Below, in pieces: positions 21,345 through 34,400 of a stretch of 64,000 bases of DNA. The notes beneath the pieces were generated by a model. The model was not told where the DNA came from, searched no databases, and saw nothing but the letters and a program-made list of their open reading frames with translations. The DNA is from Eukaryota sp. TZLM1-RC. Lineage: Eukaryota > Metamonada: BaSk clade. A program made the position numbers and the translations under genes. The stretch spans positions 458,501 to 522,500 of the forward strand of contig JAUPSS010000007.1 in the NCBI GenBank assembly GCA_040285825.1, read 5' to 3'. How positions within the stretch are numbered: position 1 is the first letter of the stretch; each line of letters starts with the position of its first letter.

Positions 21345-23137
21345 CTACCGAGTCTGAAGCTCAGTGTGCCTTTTGCTGATCCTAAAGTTAATGCAATGGT
21401 TTGTCTTTACCATGTTGCATCTCTCTGCTAAGTCAACAGTGATGACTGATATCGAAGCTCCAGAGTCGATGATCCCTTCTATTTCACAATTATTTATTGA
21501 AAAATTCAATTTTAAATTTTTGCGTGCGACATCGGAGGTGTGGACCATGAAGATATCGCTATGGGACTCTGAGTCTGGGTTCGAGTCGAACTCATAATTG
21601 AAACAAGGTTTATTTGGTGTTTCGATCGTTGTAGCTGCTTTAAGATTCTGGGTAGTTAAATGATTAGTTAAACACTTAATCCACTGGTTGGAGACTGAGG
21701 TTTGTTTCGATGGTGTTTTACATGTTGGAGAGCTGTTTCGCACTATTGAAAACAATGAACATTTGCTGGAACATTGCTTTGGTGTATTACAAGTTGGAGA
21801 GCTATCTTGCTCTATAGTAAACAGTGGGTATTTATGTGCACGTTTATTACTGCTGGAAGGGCCCTTGCCTCTTCCTCTACGTCTACCTCTGCCTCTACTA
21901 CTACTACCTCTTGCCAAATATGCTTGAACTGCATCTGGGTTTGCATCTCGCCACTGCTTGGATCGCTGGCAATCAGGGTCAGGACATTCGTTAATAGTGT
22001 GGCCTGGAATACCACAGAATCTACAGAGACCAGCTTTATCTCTTTCTTTCTTAATTTGTGACTTGCTCCTTTTGCTAAGTTGAGCAGGGGCGACGCTGGA
22101 ACCCGCAGGCTTAAATTTGCCTATTCGTTTCTTGTCCTTTGGGTTTGTTCTAACATAGTGACCCATATGTTGTTGATAGCTATCACTTATGTTGGCCCTT
22201 TGCTCATCGTAGGATCTTGCTGAACACCAATTCATGTATTCAGCAGCCAGGATGTCAACAAATTGTTGTAATGTATGGTGTTGCCAAACATCGGGTGTGG
22301 ACCATACAGTTCTCAGATTGTCGCTGATGGCCTGGATACCAACAGAATCAATCATATGGGTTGCAATTTCCCGGTTTTGAATGCGCTGTAGGAAATGTTG
22401 ACCATACATGGCACGATGGCTTGCCTTGACGTCAGAAATGGCAGTACTTCGTGAACTTGTTCTCATCAACCTCACAGTGAAGTCGCCCCAGCGATTCCTA
22501 AAGTCATGAATATTCCAATTCATCTGGACTCTATATAACTGATTCCTCGCTGTTTCTAATGTGCTATACTGGCTGAGGTGTAAAATTGATTCCCATATTT
22601 GGTTCTCATTTATGTTGTCGATAGCTGAGATACTATCAGACATAGTCGAAAACCTGCCTTGGGCTCTCAGAGCGGCCAAGCACTCTGGAGTAACACAGGA
22701 GGCAATCCTACGAGGGTCGCCCTGAGCAGCAGCTCTGAATCGGTCCCACTCGTGGAGAGAGGAACAGGAAGACTGATAGGAACCACAGGAACATCCATAG
22801 ATGGAGTGGAACCTTGACATGGAGGGTGAGAGGAAGTATCACTTCTCTCGCCACCAGAGGGTAGTTCTGTTCCCAACTGAGGAGTTTGGGAGGAAGAACT
22901 TGAAGCATTGGGTTGCGTGGCAGAATCTCCGGAAGGAGGAGTCGACACAGGAGGAGGAGAAGCATTGCTTCCCTCGGACCCAGTTGCCAACGGTTGTTCT
23001 GGTCCCGACTGAGGAGTTCGGGAGGAAAAACTCGAAAGGTGAGACGTAAGAGGATCAGTCCTACCAGTCTCGGAGGTGTCATTGGAACCACCCAAAGGTG
23101 ATCCAATACGTATTGATGATTTGCGGGGGTTAGACAT
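21345..23137 (-). pseudogene. Gypsy gag and protease (frameshifted)
   Basis: The gag start ATG (23137-23135) lies inside the 5' LTR. The first frame (23137-22667) is Ser/Pro/Thr-rich with an internal near-repeat (S-S-x-T-P-Q-x-G...). A second frame (22820-21345) carries the helical capsid-like region, the CCHC knuckle C-R-F-C-G-I-P-G-H-T-I-N-E-C (about 22030-21985), an Arg/Gly-rich stretch and the protease active site I-I-D-S-G-A-S (about 21475-21455). The overlap of the two frames could be a programmed shift, but later indels make simple decay as likely. Confidence 0.88.
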
Positions 23138-23261
23138 AGTATACCTGAAATGTAAAGTAGTTTATTTTAAGGGAAAGAGGATTTCCCTTAACCTAAGCGC
23201 GTGGGCGCATTGATACAATAAACTATAAATAAACTATTATAAATATTATCCAAGGCTAACA
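23114..23261 (-). repeat. 5' LTR of the gypsy element (148 bp)
   Basis: Begins TGTTAGCC and ends ATCATCA on the minus strand. It contains the gag start codon 24 nt before its end, preceded by an acceptor-like TTTACATTTCAG. The possible primer-binding site just after it (ATTGGATCACC) is then inside gag. Confidence 0.93.
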
Positions 23262-23265
23262 CGTG

Positions 23266-24922
23266 TTGCTATTTAAGTGAATAATGAAAATCTGCCCTCA
23301 TTCAAATACGGGAGCTCATAGAAGGAAAAAGCACTATTGAGTGTTTTTGGTTGAGTCTTAAAATGTGAATGTTCCAGCAAAAAATCCTTTTTTTCATAAT
23401 CTCTTGCATCAACCCATTCCTCCTATCTCACTTGCAGTTTTACCGTATTGAAAATAAAGTTCAAATTCTACAATGGGGCGGATTAAATTACGAGCCACCC
23501 AATTTATTATTCAATTACTGTTTTTAGTTTGATTAACGTTGGCATGAATTTTGTTTTAACAAAGAAAAATGGCAAATTGACTCTTCCATGTAAATTGACA
23601 CAACTCAACACGACAATTTTCTTACAAGCAAATACCTTTTTCACACAATATTCTTTACATTTCAGGGATCACCAATCTATAACGACTCAACCTTCTTTAT
23701 GCGAATTTGATAACAAAAATTAACTGGAAGCGGATCTGCAGCTTTTCAACAGGGTTTTGTGTTGAGTTTGAGACCTTTTTTTACCTCATATATGATGAAG
23801 AGCACTGTCGTTTTTGATCTAGGATGTTTCGAGTACATGAAAGTGTCAATTTACGTGTCAATGTACAATTTCTCTTAAAAAAATAATAGAACTTTTTACT
23901 CGATTTGAATCTTGCTGCTCCCTCAATACGTCGCTTTTGTAGCAACTATTCTTTTTTCATTTCCTTCTCACTTCTTTCTATTCCCTTCACAATCACCCAC
24001 TGATCTGTCGTAACATCAATGCTGCATCACTGGTTTTCATTACCAATTTTAACTCATATCCTTTTTTTGTTTTAATCTCCACTCTTTTGTTGATGATTTA
24101 ATCTATTCTGGTATGAGAAATCAACGTTTCACTAGCAATGTAATTGATTGAGAGGGCAAAAGATATTCTTCATACTTAACCGCTTGTTTATTCTCTACAT
24201 TGAAAAAACACTAGTAATCAACTGAACAAATATTGGCCAAGGTTAAAACAATCCAAAATATTGACTAAAGTAATGACTGGGGGCTTTCATTAGTACTGAA
24301 AGCATAATGTAAGCAATCCTAATCCTAGCTCATGACCGTCATGGATAGCTTAACGATAAGATGAGAACAACTCATCGTTTCATATGGCGTTATAGCACTG
24401 ATAAGGCTTTCAGCACACATTCTATAATCAGATTACATTTTCACTAAAAATATTTCAAGGTTATGACTAGAAAATTCAGTAAATTGAATAACAATTCATG
24501 TTACAAAATATTTTGATTTGCTAAAACTTTTTTCCCTTGAAGATATACTCCATTTATTCAATTTGCTATTTCGAACAGCAAGACAAAATTTTAATGTGAA
24601 TTTCCATACCATTGCGTATTCTGTGAGAATGATGATTGTGTGTTTTTCAAAGTATACTTTGCACAATTGATAACTTTCCTTAACCTTACAACCAGATATT
24701 CACAAACATCTTTTTTGTTTATATAACATGTACACTTAATGAAAATAATTCATAACTAATTGGACGAATAAAAAAATATCAAATCTTTTAACTGTATGTC
24801 CCTGAACCATTTTTTGGAAGTCATTCAATACAGTTTCTGCTTCAACTGATAGTCTGCCGTTCATCGAAAATCACAAACACTTCAATCAAGAAATCTTATT
24901 TTTATTACTTTGAGTTATTTAC
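23266..24922. other. No gene seen
   Basis: 1.65 kb AT-rich spacer between the gypsy element and the LINE insertions upstream of the giant gene. The only frame of note (23529-23723) starts at a non-ATG codon and resembles nothing. Confidence 0.45.
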
Positions 24923-24933
24923 AACTTGTCACT

Positions 24934-25237
24934 TTTTTTGCTGTTTCTCTTTTTGGTAACATTGGAATATCAAATTTCTCGAAGGTTTCAGAAGTTTAAT
25001 AAAAGAAAGAGCGGGAAAAGAAATGATCTTCAATTTCTGGCACAACAGAATTGTTTTCAGTTTTCTTAAGGCATTTCCCGAAGTGATAACCAAAGCACTG
25101 TTACAATTAGTTATGGAATAGGAGAATCGCGCTTTGAAGAGGTTTGATGATGTTGATGCGTGTATTGAGGATATTGAGTTCTAGTTCTTTGTTTAGTTGT
25201 TTTGTTTGCGTTTGAAAACAAAAAAAATGAAAAAAAA
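24934..25237 (+). mobile_element. LINE-c copy E, short 3' end
   Basis: Flanked by the direct repeat AACTTGTCACT at 24923-24933 and 25238-25248. It holds only the last ~90 codons of the ORF with frame breaks (F-G-N-I-G-I-S, F-W-H-N-R-I-V-F, R-F-D-D-V-D-A-C-I-E-D-I-E-F, TAG at about 25182) and an A-rich tail. Same family as copy D and as 59978-60310. Confidence 0.9.
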
Positions 25238-25272
25238 AACTTGTCACTACATTCTATTCAAATACCCCAAAT

Positions 25273-25438
25273 TCAATTTGCCATTATTAATAGATTACCT
25301 CGGTTTTTCAATCGAATTAGAGAAGCTTTAGCTAGACAGCAAGCAGATCAAGATTTTGTAGAGGAAATCTTGGTTCAATGATATTTGTCCCATTAGTTAT
25401 GAGTTTATTTAATTAAGTGAGCAAATTCAATAAATACA
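25273..25438 (+). mobile_element. LINE-d copy F, 166-bp 3' end
   Basis: Flanked by a perfect 13-bp duplication AAATACCCCAAAT at 25260-25272 and 25439-25451. It encodes the family C-terminus (I-N-R-L-P-R-F-F-N-R-I-R-E-A-L-A-R-Q-Q) to TGA at about 25380. It ends 35 bp before the start codon of the RNF213-like gene, so it probably lies in that gene's 5' UTR or core promoter. Confidence 0.92.
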
Positions 25439-25485
25439 AAATACCCCAAATCTTTCAATATTTCTAGCGATTACTCATTTCACCA

Positions 25486-28400
25486 ATGTCGATCTACTTC
25501 TTTGCGATAGGCGAAGATTGTAGGGATCGAGTAGAGGTTGTCTCGAGCTTAGCACAATGGAAACCACATCACTCCTATTTTGTTGAACGAGTTGGCTATA
25601 GCCGTGCTTTTTACAGATCTTTTTCATTCAATGAGGTTGTAAACTTCGAATACAAGTATGCAGAGTGTTATGAGCACAGCATCAAGTGGGAGGAAGGGAA
25701 CAACCGTTTGTTCCATGGTGTTCCATCCGCTCCCTTTGTTACTGATTTTTTTCGGTTTGATTCACAAAAACAGCTATCCCCCCTTGACTTTCTTTTCTCA
25801 ATAGCTGATCTCATCAATGCTGCTTCCTTCGACGGTGCTCCCAACACTGTTCTCAACAACGTTGTCCCTTCGTTTCTCCGTTTTTGTGATCATCACATTC
25901 AGTCTAACAGATTCCAGCCTGATCAAAACCTCATCTATGTTGTCAATACAATTCTCACCTTTATACCTACATCATTCCCTCCTCTTGGTCATCGGTTTCC
26001 TGACCTCTTGTTTCTTCTTACTGATGAGCACTTTCCACGTGTGATCTATCATTTGGATCTCTCAGTTTCTCATGATCTTCACCTCCTTAAACAGATACAC
26101 CATAGAATCTCATCAAATTCTCAACTTTGTAAATTTACTCTACCCAAATACAGAGTCCTCACCACTCCACAGATTGACAATGAAGTTGTTTCAATGTTTA
26201 CTCACTCATTTTCCGCTTCTATGCATGATGTTTCTCTTGTATCCAATATCTTGACTAATGACTTGGCATCACCTTTAGCTGTTGGTATTGGAAAATTGGT
26301 TTATGATTTGATTCCACATTTTTATTTGGCTTTGGAATTAAATCAATCAATTACTGATTGTTTATATCACCATCTTGGTCAGTTTAAAGTTGACTATTTA
26401 GCAAAATTTTTGTTCAAAAACTTCAGGACTGAAATTCTTGACAATTCTCAGTTGTTTGACCATACTATGTCTCGAATTATCAATGACGATCTAAGCCATT
26501 GCTATTTACTTTTGCTCTACAGTCACTTAAACAATAGTAAATTCTTAGAGGGTAGGTTGAGCCAATTGAAGTCCAGTCAAGTCTTTAGAATTCTTTTAGT
26601 TTTAATTGAGTATTTTGACCTATCATCAACAACAGTTTCCATAATCGAACGGTTGATTCATCAATCAAATCCGAGTGAACTCTACAAGTCACTTTCCCGC
26701 AAAGTAACTCAAGCCATATCTCCCCATCATCCCCAATCATTTTCTGGGTTTGGAAAGTATGCTAAAATTCTCAACGCATTGGCTGAACCTCTCCCTGATA
26801 ACAATTCTGTCATTGATTTAGGTAATCCTTTACTTAGATTCGCGTATGTTATTTTTTCAAAGGATTCATTACAATGCTTGGATGGTATTGTGGAAAGATT
26901 CGAAGAATTGAATGATTCTTTTGATGTAACCATCAATGAATTTAATTATTTGGATAATGGACATTTCCAGCAGCTTATTGATAATATTCCTCCCAGTTTA
27001 ACCGCTTTACACCATGTAGAACGAAGGATTTCATCCGAATTTAATACTATGCGAGATTCTATTAAGGCCAAAAGACAAGTAGTCAATTCTGTTCTCAATA
27101 TCGCACAAGCTCTTGGCCTCTGCACGATTGAAATTCGTGATTTAATTGCAAAGCTCAAGGACGGACATCTTTCTGCTAAGGTAGTACTTGAAATTCCTCC
27201 TTCTATGGTGGTATCAGATGTCGTTGCTTTAATTTCTGAATATATACAAGGTAATGGTGAAGTTGAATTATACAAAAGAACCAGTACCTTGCTTTCAAGT
27301 CATTTGTTTAAATATTACAGAGACAAAGTGTTGATTCAATACAATAGTCCCCCAAATTCTAGCCCTAGCCCTAACCCTAATCCAAGTGTTGTTATGGTTC
27401 AGGAGGTTTTGCAAAATGTACTTGTTTTTATTGGAAAATTGAACAGTGACAGAACACCTGTTGAGTCAATTGTACCTGTTTATGAATGCTTCACCCCCAA
27501 GCAGTTGGAGACTGAGATCAAGAAGCTTTCAGTTGTAAATAATTCCCTAACCAGAGAACCTTTGTTGAACCTTCAAGCTTGGAGTATGAGGGCACAGTGG
27601 AGTGATATTGTGGCCTTATTTTATGAAATTCAAAAAAATAACCCCAGACTCAATTTGAGACTTGATTTTGGATTGGAAATCCCCGCTTCTATTGAAGGGT
27701 TTACTCTTTTACAAGAGTTTCGTCAATTGTCTGAATCACTACAACAAGTTCGCATTCAAACTTGTGACCAATGCAATTTCGCCAATCCTCCACTCTACTT
27801 ACAATTACTAACGCTTCTGCTCAATGTTAATGAGCTTTATGATGTATTGGACAAGAGATCTGATATGGCGACAGATGTATTGATGTCAAAGCTGTTTTCT
27901 TCAGTGGTTACTTCTGATTCAACTAACAATAATTTCCTCAGATTACTTAATGATAGAGATAGTTTCTACCATATGGTTTTATTACCTTTATTTGTTTCAA
28001 CAGAGCCAATTACCCTAAGCGAGTTTTTAGTCATAGTTCATGAGTTTATTGTTACAAACGGTTTACACGATGCACAATTATTTACACAGTTCTGTGCTGA
28101 TTTCACTCAGGTCAAAGTTTCTGCTGCTATTATTGATGAAACAATTGCTAATGCAGGTAGCCAATCAGCATTACTTGAAATATTTTCCAAAACTGATTTT
28201 AATAGTGCAATGTTACTCTTTGATCTGGAAAATATTTCCGTCTCGCTTCGTGTAGTTACATTAGGTGATCAAAAAACTAAAATATTGACTGATAGATTTG
28301 AACATGCCAGAGCTGAAGCAATTCTCCAATCAAAAGAAACACTTAATCGTAATAATTCCAAAGAAGATAGTTCTTCTGTTGATTCTGATAAGCTTGAATT

Positions 28401-31400
28401 ATTTGAAAACATTTGCAGTGCTTGTGATTCAATATTAGTCATTAATAAGGAACTTCAAGATTTAGCCTACCCCTTAATACCTAATAACAATGGTCAAAAG
28501 CTGCAAGAAGTAGCAGTAATTGAAAATGATCAGTATCGAGGAGGCGAATCGTCCATTGGTGTTTTATCTTACAAAAATCAACAACAAAGGAAGCTTAACA
28601 GATGGAGAGGATTGATAGAAGATGCCCAATCTGGTCGATTCAAAGGATTTAATGCCCACGAAATTGTCAAATACATCCAGGGAAATGATGTTGATTTAAA
28701 GCATATATTTGGTACAATAGAACAAAGCAATGTTGTTTTTGATAGTAATAGTAGCCTTGAAAACATTTTACAAATGTTCAGCTGCAATGATTCCCCCCAG
28801 GATAATGGTGACATGACTTTTTCTTTAATTTATTACAAAAGCAAATCTTGCTCCCACCTTTTTATTGATCTTTTGAGCATAATGAGGGAGCATTCTGTTA
28901 ACCCCGATGTAAGATCAATTTTGTTATGTAACTCCGAAACTTCTTTGTCTACCTTGAAGGCTATTTTATTCGATAGTCTTGATGAAACTAGAATTGTCTT
29001 TGGAGTGAATACACTTTCTTACACTGTGTTTGAAGGCTTGGTTAGTTTTATTAATTCATCCAAACCCCAATTTAATGTCATATTCACAGGATGTAATGAT
29101 AGCTTACCCAATGCAGTTCCCCAGATTTTGGAATTTCCTGCTCCCAATGCGGACTTGATTGAATATTGCCAATCAATCAGCAAGGTCATTAGTTTGCTTC
29201 ATTCTGATTTCCCAGGACAAGGTAAAACTACGGTGGCCAGACAACATTGTAATGTTAGTCTTCAGCTTGCTGGTTTTATTACCAGAAAAGATACGCTCAA
29301 GGTTTTAAACAAGTTATCAGAAAGAAAGGCCAAGGTTATGTTGCATTTAAACATCCAAGAACCAATAGATGTAATGAAAGGCTTGTTTGATTTAAGTAAA
29401 TGGAATGGACACTCTCTTCATTTGGATAATGAAGACTTTTATAATTTATGTTTAGTGGTATTTTCCTTATCCTATTTACAAGGGTTGCGCCAAGATGGTG
29501 AATTGTTTTTGTTGAAAAATTACACCAAAATTTACATTGAATTACCATCTGTACGGCCAGACGAGTCATGGTTAGACATATTTGTGCAATCTGTTTTTCC
29601 CCATGCTAGTATAATCAAACATAACGTATCTTACCAGCCAGATGGTTATGTCCCTGTAGAAGAAGATGAAGTTTTAGGCGGTGAGGTTTTGAAGGCTTTG
29701 AAACTGTTACTACCTTCAGAGCAGCCATCTTTCCATATGTTATTTGACCGTGAATTTGCGGGTTTTGAACCTCCACATTGTGAATTCTGGTCATACAGGT
29801 TATTGACCTCTATCATTCGGTTTGCCGGTCGACAGTTGCTATATCTGAACAACGATGATCAGTTCAAGTGTATTGAAGACACTCAAGTTAATGACGGAGG
29901 CCACAAGGCAAGAAATCTGGCTCAAAAGAAGGATGCCACTTCTGTTCTTCTAGGATTCACACGCAAAGTCGTTACTTTGTCTACACCCCTCAAGAACCAA
30001 TCCCTTGAGGATACAGGTAGTTTGGTTATTAGTTGGCGCAATATGCGTCAGTTGATGCTGGGATATGGGTCTCAAGACCACAAACCAATCGTCGTACCTC
30101 AAGCTTTGACTACTTATGTTCCTCAGGCGTTAAAGGAGATGATTGCTGTACAAACACAAAAACCTCTAAATAGCTCTGACCTCCTTGTTGGTGCTGAAGT
30201 ACCTGAAGAAGAAGAGGACAAGAGAGCAATGTTGAGAAATTTCACGCATACTGATCCCTTCTTTGAAGCAGATTTGTTACAAACACAAAATTTGGAAAAT
30301 TTTGTGCTAACAAATGATAATTTTATGAAAATGTTGTTGCTGGCGCTTAGATTAAAGGCAAATATTCCCACTATTCTAGTAGGATCCGCTGGTGTTGGAA
30401 AGACTCATTTACTTAAATACCTTTGTTTTGTATTGTTTACACTAAGAAATGTACCCCAAAATGAAAATCAATTAAAACTTCAAAAACAGCGTATTAACTT
30501 GTTTCACGATATCAGTGTCAACGCTGGAACTTCGTTTGAAGAGATTAAAAGTGCCATTCAGAGTGTCAATAAATTGGCTCGTAATTTGGGTACACAATCT
30601 CCAGAAGGTCTTGTCCAAGGTGAGGAAAATGAATGTTTATTCCCGGTTTTGTTTTTGGATGAGGTTAATTCTAATGATTTTCTTGCTAAGATCTCATTCT
30701 TGATTACTAATCGTCGGTTTGATGGTGTCAAATTGGACAACAGGGTTCGTATCATTTGCGCCATTAACCCCTTTGTCAAGTCATGCATTGAAGGTAATTC
30801 CAAACTTTACAACGTGTGGGAGTGTCCCTTGTCTCTCAAACTTTATATGATGGATTTTGGTTCATTAAGTCAAGAAGACGAGAGAGTATATGTTTCTAAG
30901 ATTGCTCAAAAAGCCAACCTCCAACATAATGACATTCTTGCAGAAGTATTGGTCATGGTACATACACGGCTTACTGAAAAAACTTCTCACGGATTTGTTA
31001 GACCCAAGAACGTACCCTGGATGGTTTCACTTCGTGATGCGGTCAGAGTGACCAGAATTATTCAAAAATTAATTGATGTTTGTGGCAACTTAAAATCTGA
31101 CCATTTATTCAAAAGAGCTCTTTGTCCTGAAACCACATTTGATGCCAAAGAACGGACTAAGTTTATTTTTCTTTTAAGTATTTGGGCTTGTTATGTTCTA
31201 AGGGTTCCAAATACGAATCAACAATCATCAATGTTGAATGCCGTTAGTGAAAAGCTAAATATTGGTGTCAATCATCTCAATAACAGTCTCCATCATTTAT
31301 TCAAGTTGATTGATCCTAAGGCCACATTCAATGTAGTTCCAACTAAGTATTTCCTTGAAAACTCAATGGCTCTGTTTATTGCCATTCTCTCAAAAACACC

Positions 31401-34400
31401 AATCATTTTGATTGGACTTCCAGGCACTTCCAAGTCATTATCTTTGTCCATGCTTTTGACATATCTAACCACGGTCACAGATAGGTCCATTCACCGCCGC
31501 ATTGTGACATTATTACCCCATCATTATCAGGGGTCTCATTCCGCCACTACAGAATCAATTCAAAAAGTAGTCAACAGCATTAATGATGCCGAGGAAAGTA
31601 TACAATCCCGAAATGATGTTGTTCATGCATTGATTATGGATGAGATCAGTCTTCTTTTAGAAGCCCCTGCGAATCCTTTAAAGTGCTTACATACCGTCCT
31701 GGAACCTCGGGACACTCCCATACCAAAGTTTTCATTTGTTGGTATTTCGAATAATGAGTTTGATGCAGCACCATCATCGAGATCAATAGTTATACAACGG
31801 GATCAGCCTGGTATCAATGAGTTAGAAGAAATCATCAAGAAAATGGTTGGAGATGAAAACCTGAAAAACTCTATCAGTAAGTTAGTATCAGGATTACATA
31901 CTCGAATGAACCAACTAAAACGGAATTTCTTTGGTATGAGAGATTCTTATCAGCTGGCTAAATTCTTGGAACTGTATATTACACAAGATATGGAATCTCT
32001 ATTAGTGAGGTTAATGCGCGCGTATGGAGGGTTACCGGTTAAGAACAAATTGGTCAGGCTCATTCAGAAGCATTTTGTTGATACGATTGCACGAAAACAT
32101 TTCTGGCAAAACAGTGCTGTCACGGTTACCAAGGATTCATTACTGAATACCATTAGAACCGCCTTTGTACAATCATTTCGGGACAATAGCCCAACATCAA
32201 GGCATATTTTGGCGATCGGAAGTGTGGAATTAGTTGAGGCTATTGTTTCCAGTTCTGATAGGGCGCAAGATTTGGTTCACATTACAGGCAGTCAATTTAG
32301 AAAAGATGCATACAACTCTACTTCTTATAAGCAACTTTCGACAATAACTTCAGCGGTTAATAAAGGACAGCTTATACTGTTGCAGGGAACATCCCATTTG
32401 ATTGGGGCTCTGTTTGATATCCTTAACAAAAATTATGTCAAGGCGGAAGGAGAAAAAGGAATTGCCAGAATTGCACTTGGCACTGTTGCCAATCATTTGG
32501 TTGAGGTCCATAAGAATACAAAGGTTATAATTGTGGTTACAGAATCTGAATTGGCGAAAACACCAAAAGCATTATTAAACCGATTAGAGAAGTTTAATCT
32601 CACGGAACTTATTGCTGAACAATCCCATATTCCTGAGTACTTGAATTCTGAGTTTAATCGACTTGGATTACAATATACGTTGCCATCATTACATGATCAA
32701 TCCATCAATCAATTACGTCATAGCTTCCTTTCTCAGGTTCACTTGCTTGTTTTACCACAGGAAAAAGTTGACGAAATACTACTAGATCTTGCCAACCCGC
32801 TCCATTGTCTACAAGCAACCAATCAGGATGCGATTTTTGACCTTATTAACAACAACTGTGGTTATTTATCTTTAGAACAAGTTTTGAGGAAGAAATCTGC
32901 TGAGAATAAGGATGCAATATTTGTCATTGCATTATCTAATTACTTTGGTTCTGTTAACTTTGACATTGATCTTTATGATCATTGTGCGGTAACCTCAATT
33001 GGCTCTATTACGACCACAGATGAGCTGGTGTTCAAACTTGATCAAGAAGCCAAGAAACTCAAAAAAGATAGTAAAAACACTAGAAACTCGAAAAACAGAT
33101 GTCTATTTGTTGTGAGAATCGATGGGGAGGAATCAGTTCATTTTTACAACGTTATTTTGCAATTGGATTATATAGCAGCCAGCTACAATACTGCTGACTT
33201 TGCTCTTGACATTGCTGTATGTCTCATTAACCCTGTCGATTTCTATGTGTCCCCATTGAGAACACAACAAGGATCCTCATTGGTTTATGTGGATGCTGTC
33301 AATTATCAAAGCACCCTTGGTAATTTTTCCTCATTACAAGATTTGATAAACTTTGATATTAACAGATTAGATCAGTACAATCTGAGTGGAATTTTCAAAA
33401 ATTTGGTAATGAGAGTTTTTGTCACTCTAGATTTACCAAAACCGCTTCTGTCATTGACCCACTCATTTGTCCTTCGGTTGAGCCAATCTCCACATTCGTA
33501 TTTGCTTAATATATTCCAACGATTTATTGATCTAGACATTATCTCAGCTGATATTGATAATGTCATTTCTTATGAAACAACCAAAATTAAGGAGAGTACA
33601 GTTTCGGGTCTTTTAGAAAAATCTGTTTTTACCAAGTTTGAAACCAAAATTCGCAAATTTTTGATGACATTATTACCTTCTAATCTTTTGATCCCTTGTT
33701 GTCTTTCAGATGACGAGTTTGTTGATAGACTCAACTTGTGTCTTGATTCTTGTTTTGAACAGAAGAGACAAAGCAATGCTGTAAATCAACTATTGCCCGT
33801 GCAGCTTTCTTCCACAGGAGATTATCAAGCTTTGGGTAGTCACAGCACTATTCCATTTATTTATCATTTGTGTGCCATTCTAGATCATTGTATCAAACAA
33901 CAAATACCTGAAAACGAATGGAAGCAATACTTTAGCGTCTATTTGCCAATTGAAATTTGTGATATTTTTCATAATGCTGATCGCAATAATCTTATACGGG
34001 CGGTTTTAGGATATTTTTCCCACAGTCACGTTATATGTGAATACCTCATATCAAGAGGAGAATTTGCTAACGGTGATTTCTTTGACGTTGGTTGTCAAAT
34101 TTTGAAATTTTTGGTTGACCCCGACTCTATTCCACGATTGAGTGCCTTTGAATATTTCAAGACTTTCAATCCAAACGTTACTGTAGAATTTGATTCACTC
34201 GCTTCCACTGCTGTTTGTTTCTTGAGCGAAGAAGCAAAACCAGCCGTGGAAAATATCATTTCAACAGTGAATTTTAATGATATTAATAATTCCTTTTCAG
34301 CTATTTTATTAAATTGGCTTCGTGTTGGCCTTGCCCATGATTGTGCAAGTGATTTGATTTGTGCTAATGAAATTACTTCCATGGAGGATTTAAAACAAAG

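Larger units (their letters stand above)
17993..23261 (-). mobile_element. Ty3/gypsy LTR retrotransposon, complete but mutated
   Basis: 5,269 bp on the minus strand: 148-bp 5' LTR, gag with CCHC knuckle, aspartic protease, RT, RNase H, integrase, then 159-bp 3' LTR. Order RT-RNaseH-IN defines the Ty3/gypsy group. A 4-bp target duplication CGTG lies at 17989-17992 and 23262-23265. LTR ends read TGTTAG...CATCA. A polypurine tract (AAAAGAAGAAAGGGCAG on the minus strand) abuts the 3' LTR. The LTRs differ at about eight of 148 positions plus an 11-bp indel, so the insertion is not recent. At least three frameshifts and one nonsense change interrupt the coding region. Confidence 0.96.

Noticed and set aside
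21570-21600. GGGTTCGAGTCGAACT resembling a tRNA T-arm
   Set aside because: It is within the gypsy gag/protease coding region and no acceptor or D-arm can be paired around it.
18136-23137. Gypsy element as an endogenous retrovirus
   Set aside because: No envelope-like ORF between integrase and the 3' LTR; integrase runs into the LTR itself.
2405-27383. CCCTAA tracts as a sign of a chromosome end
   Set aside because: Each tract is only about three units, one lies in an intron and one in coding sequence, both with genes on either side.
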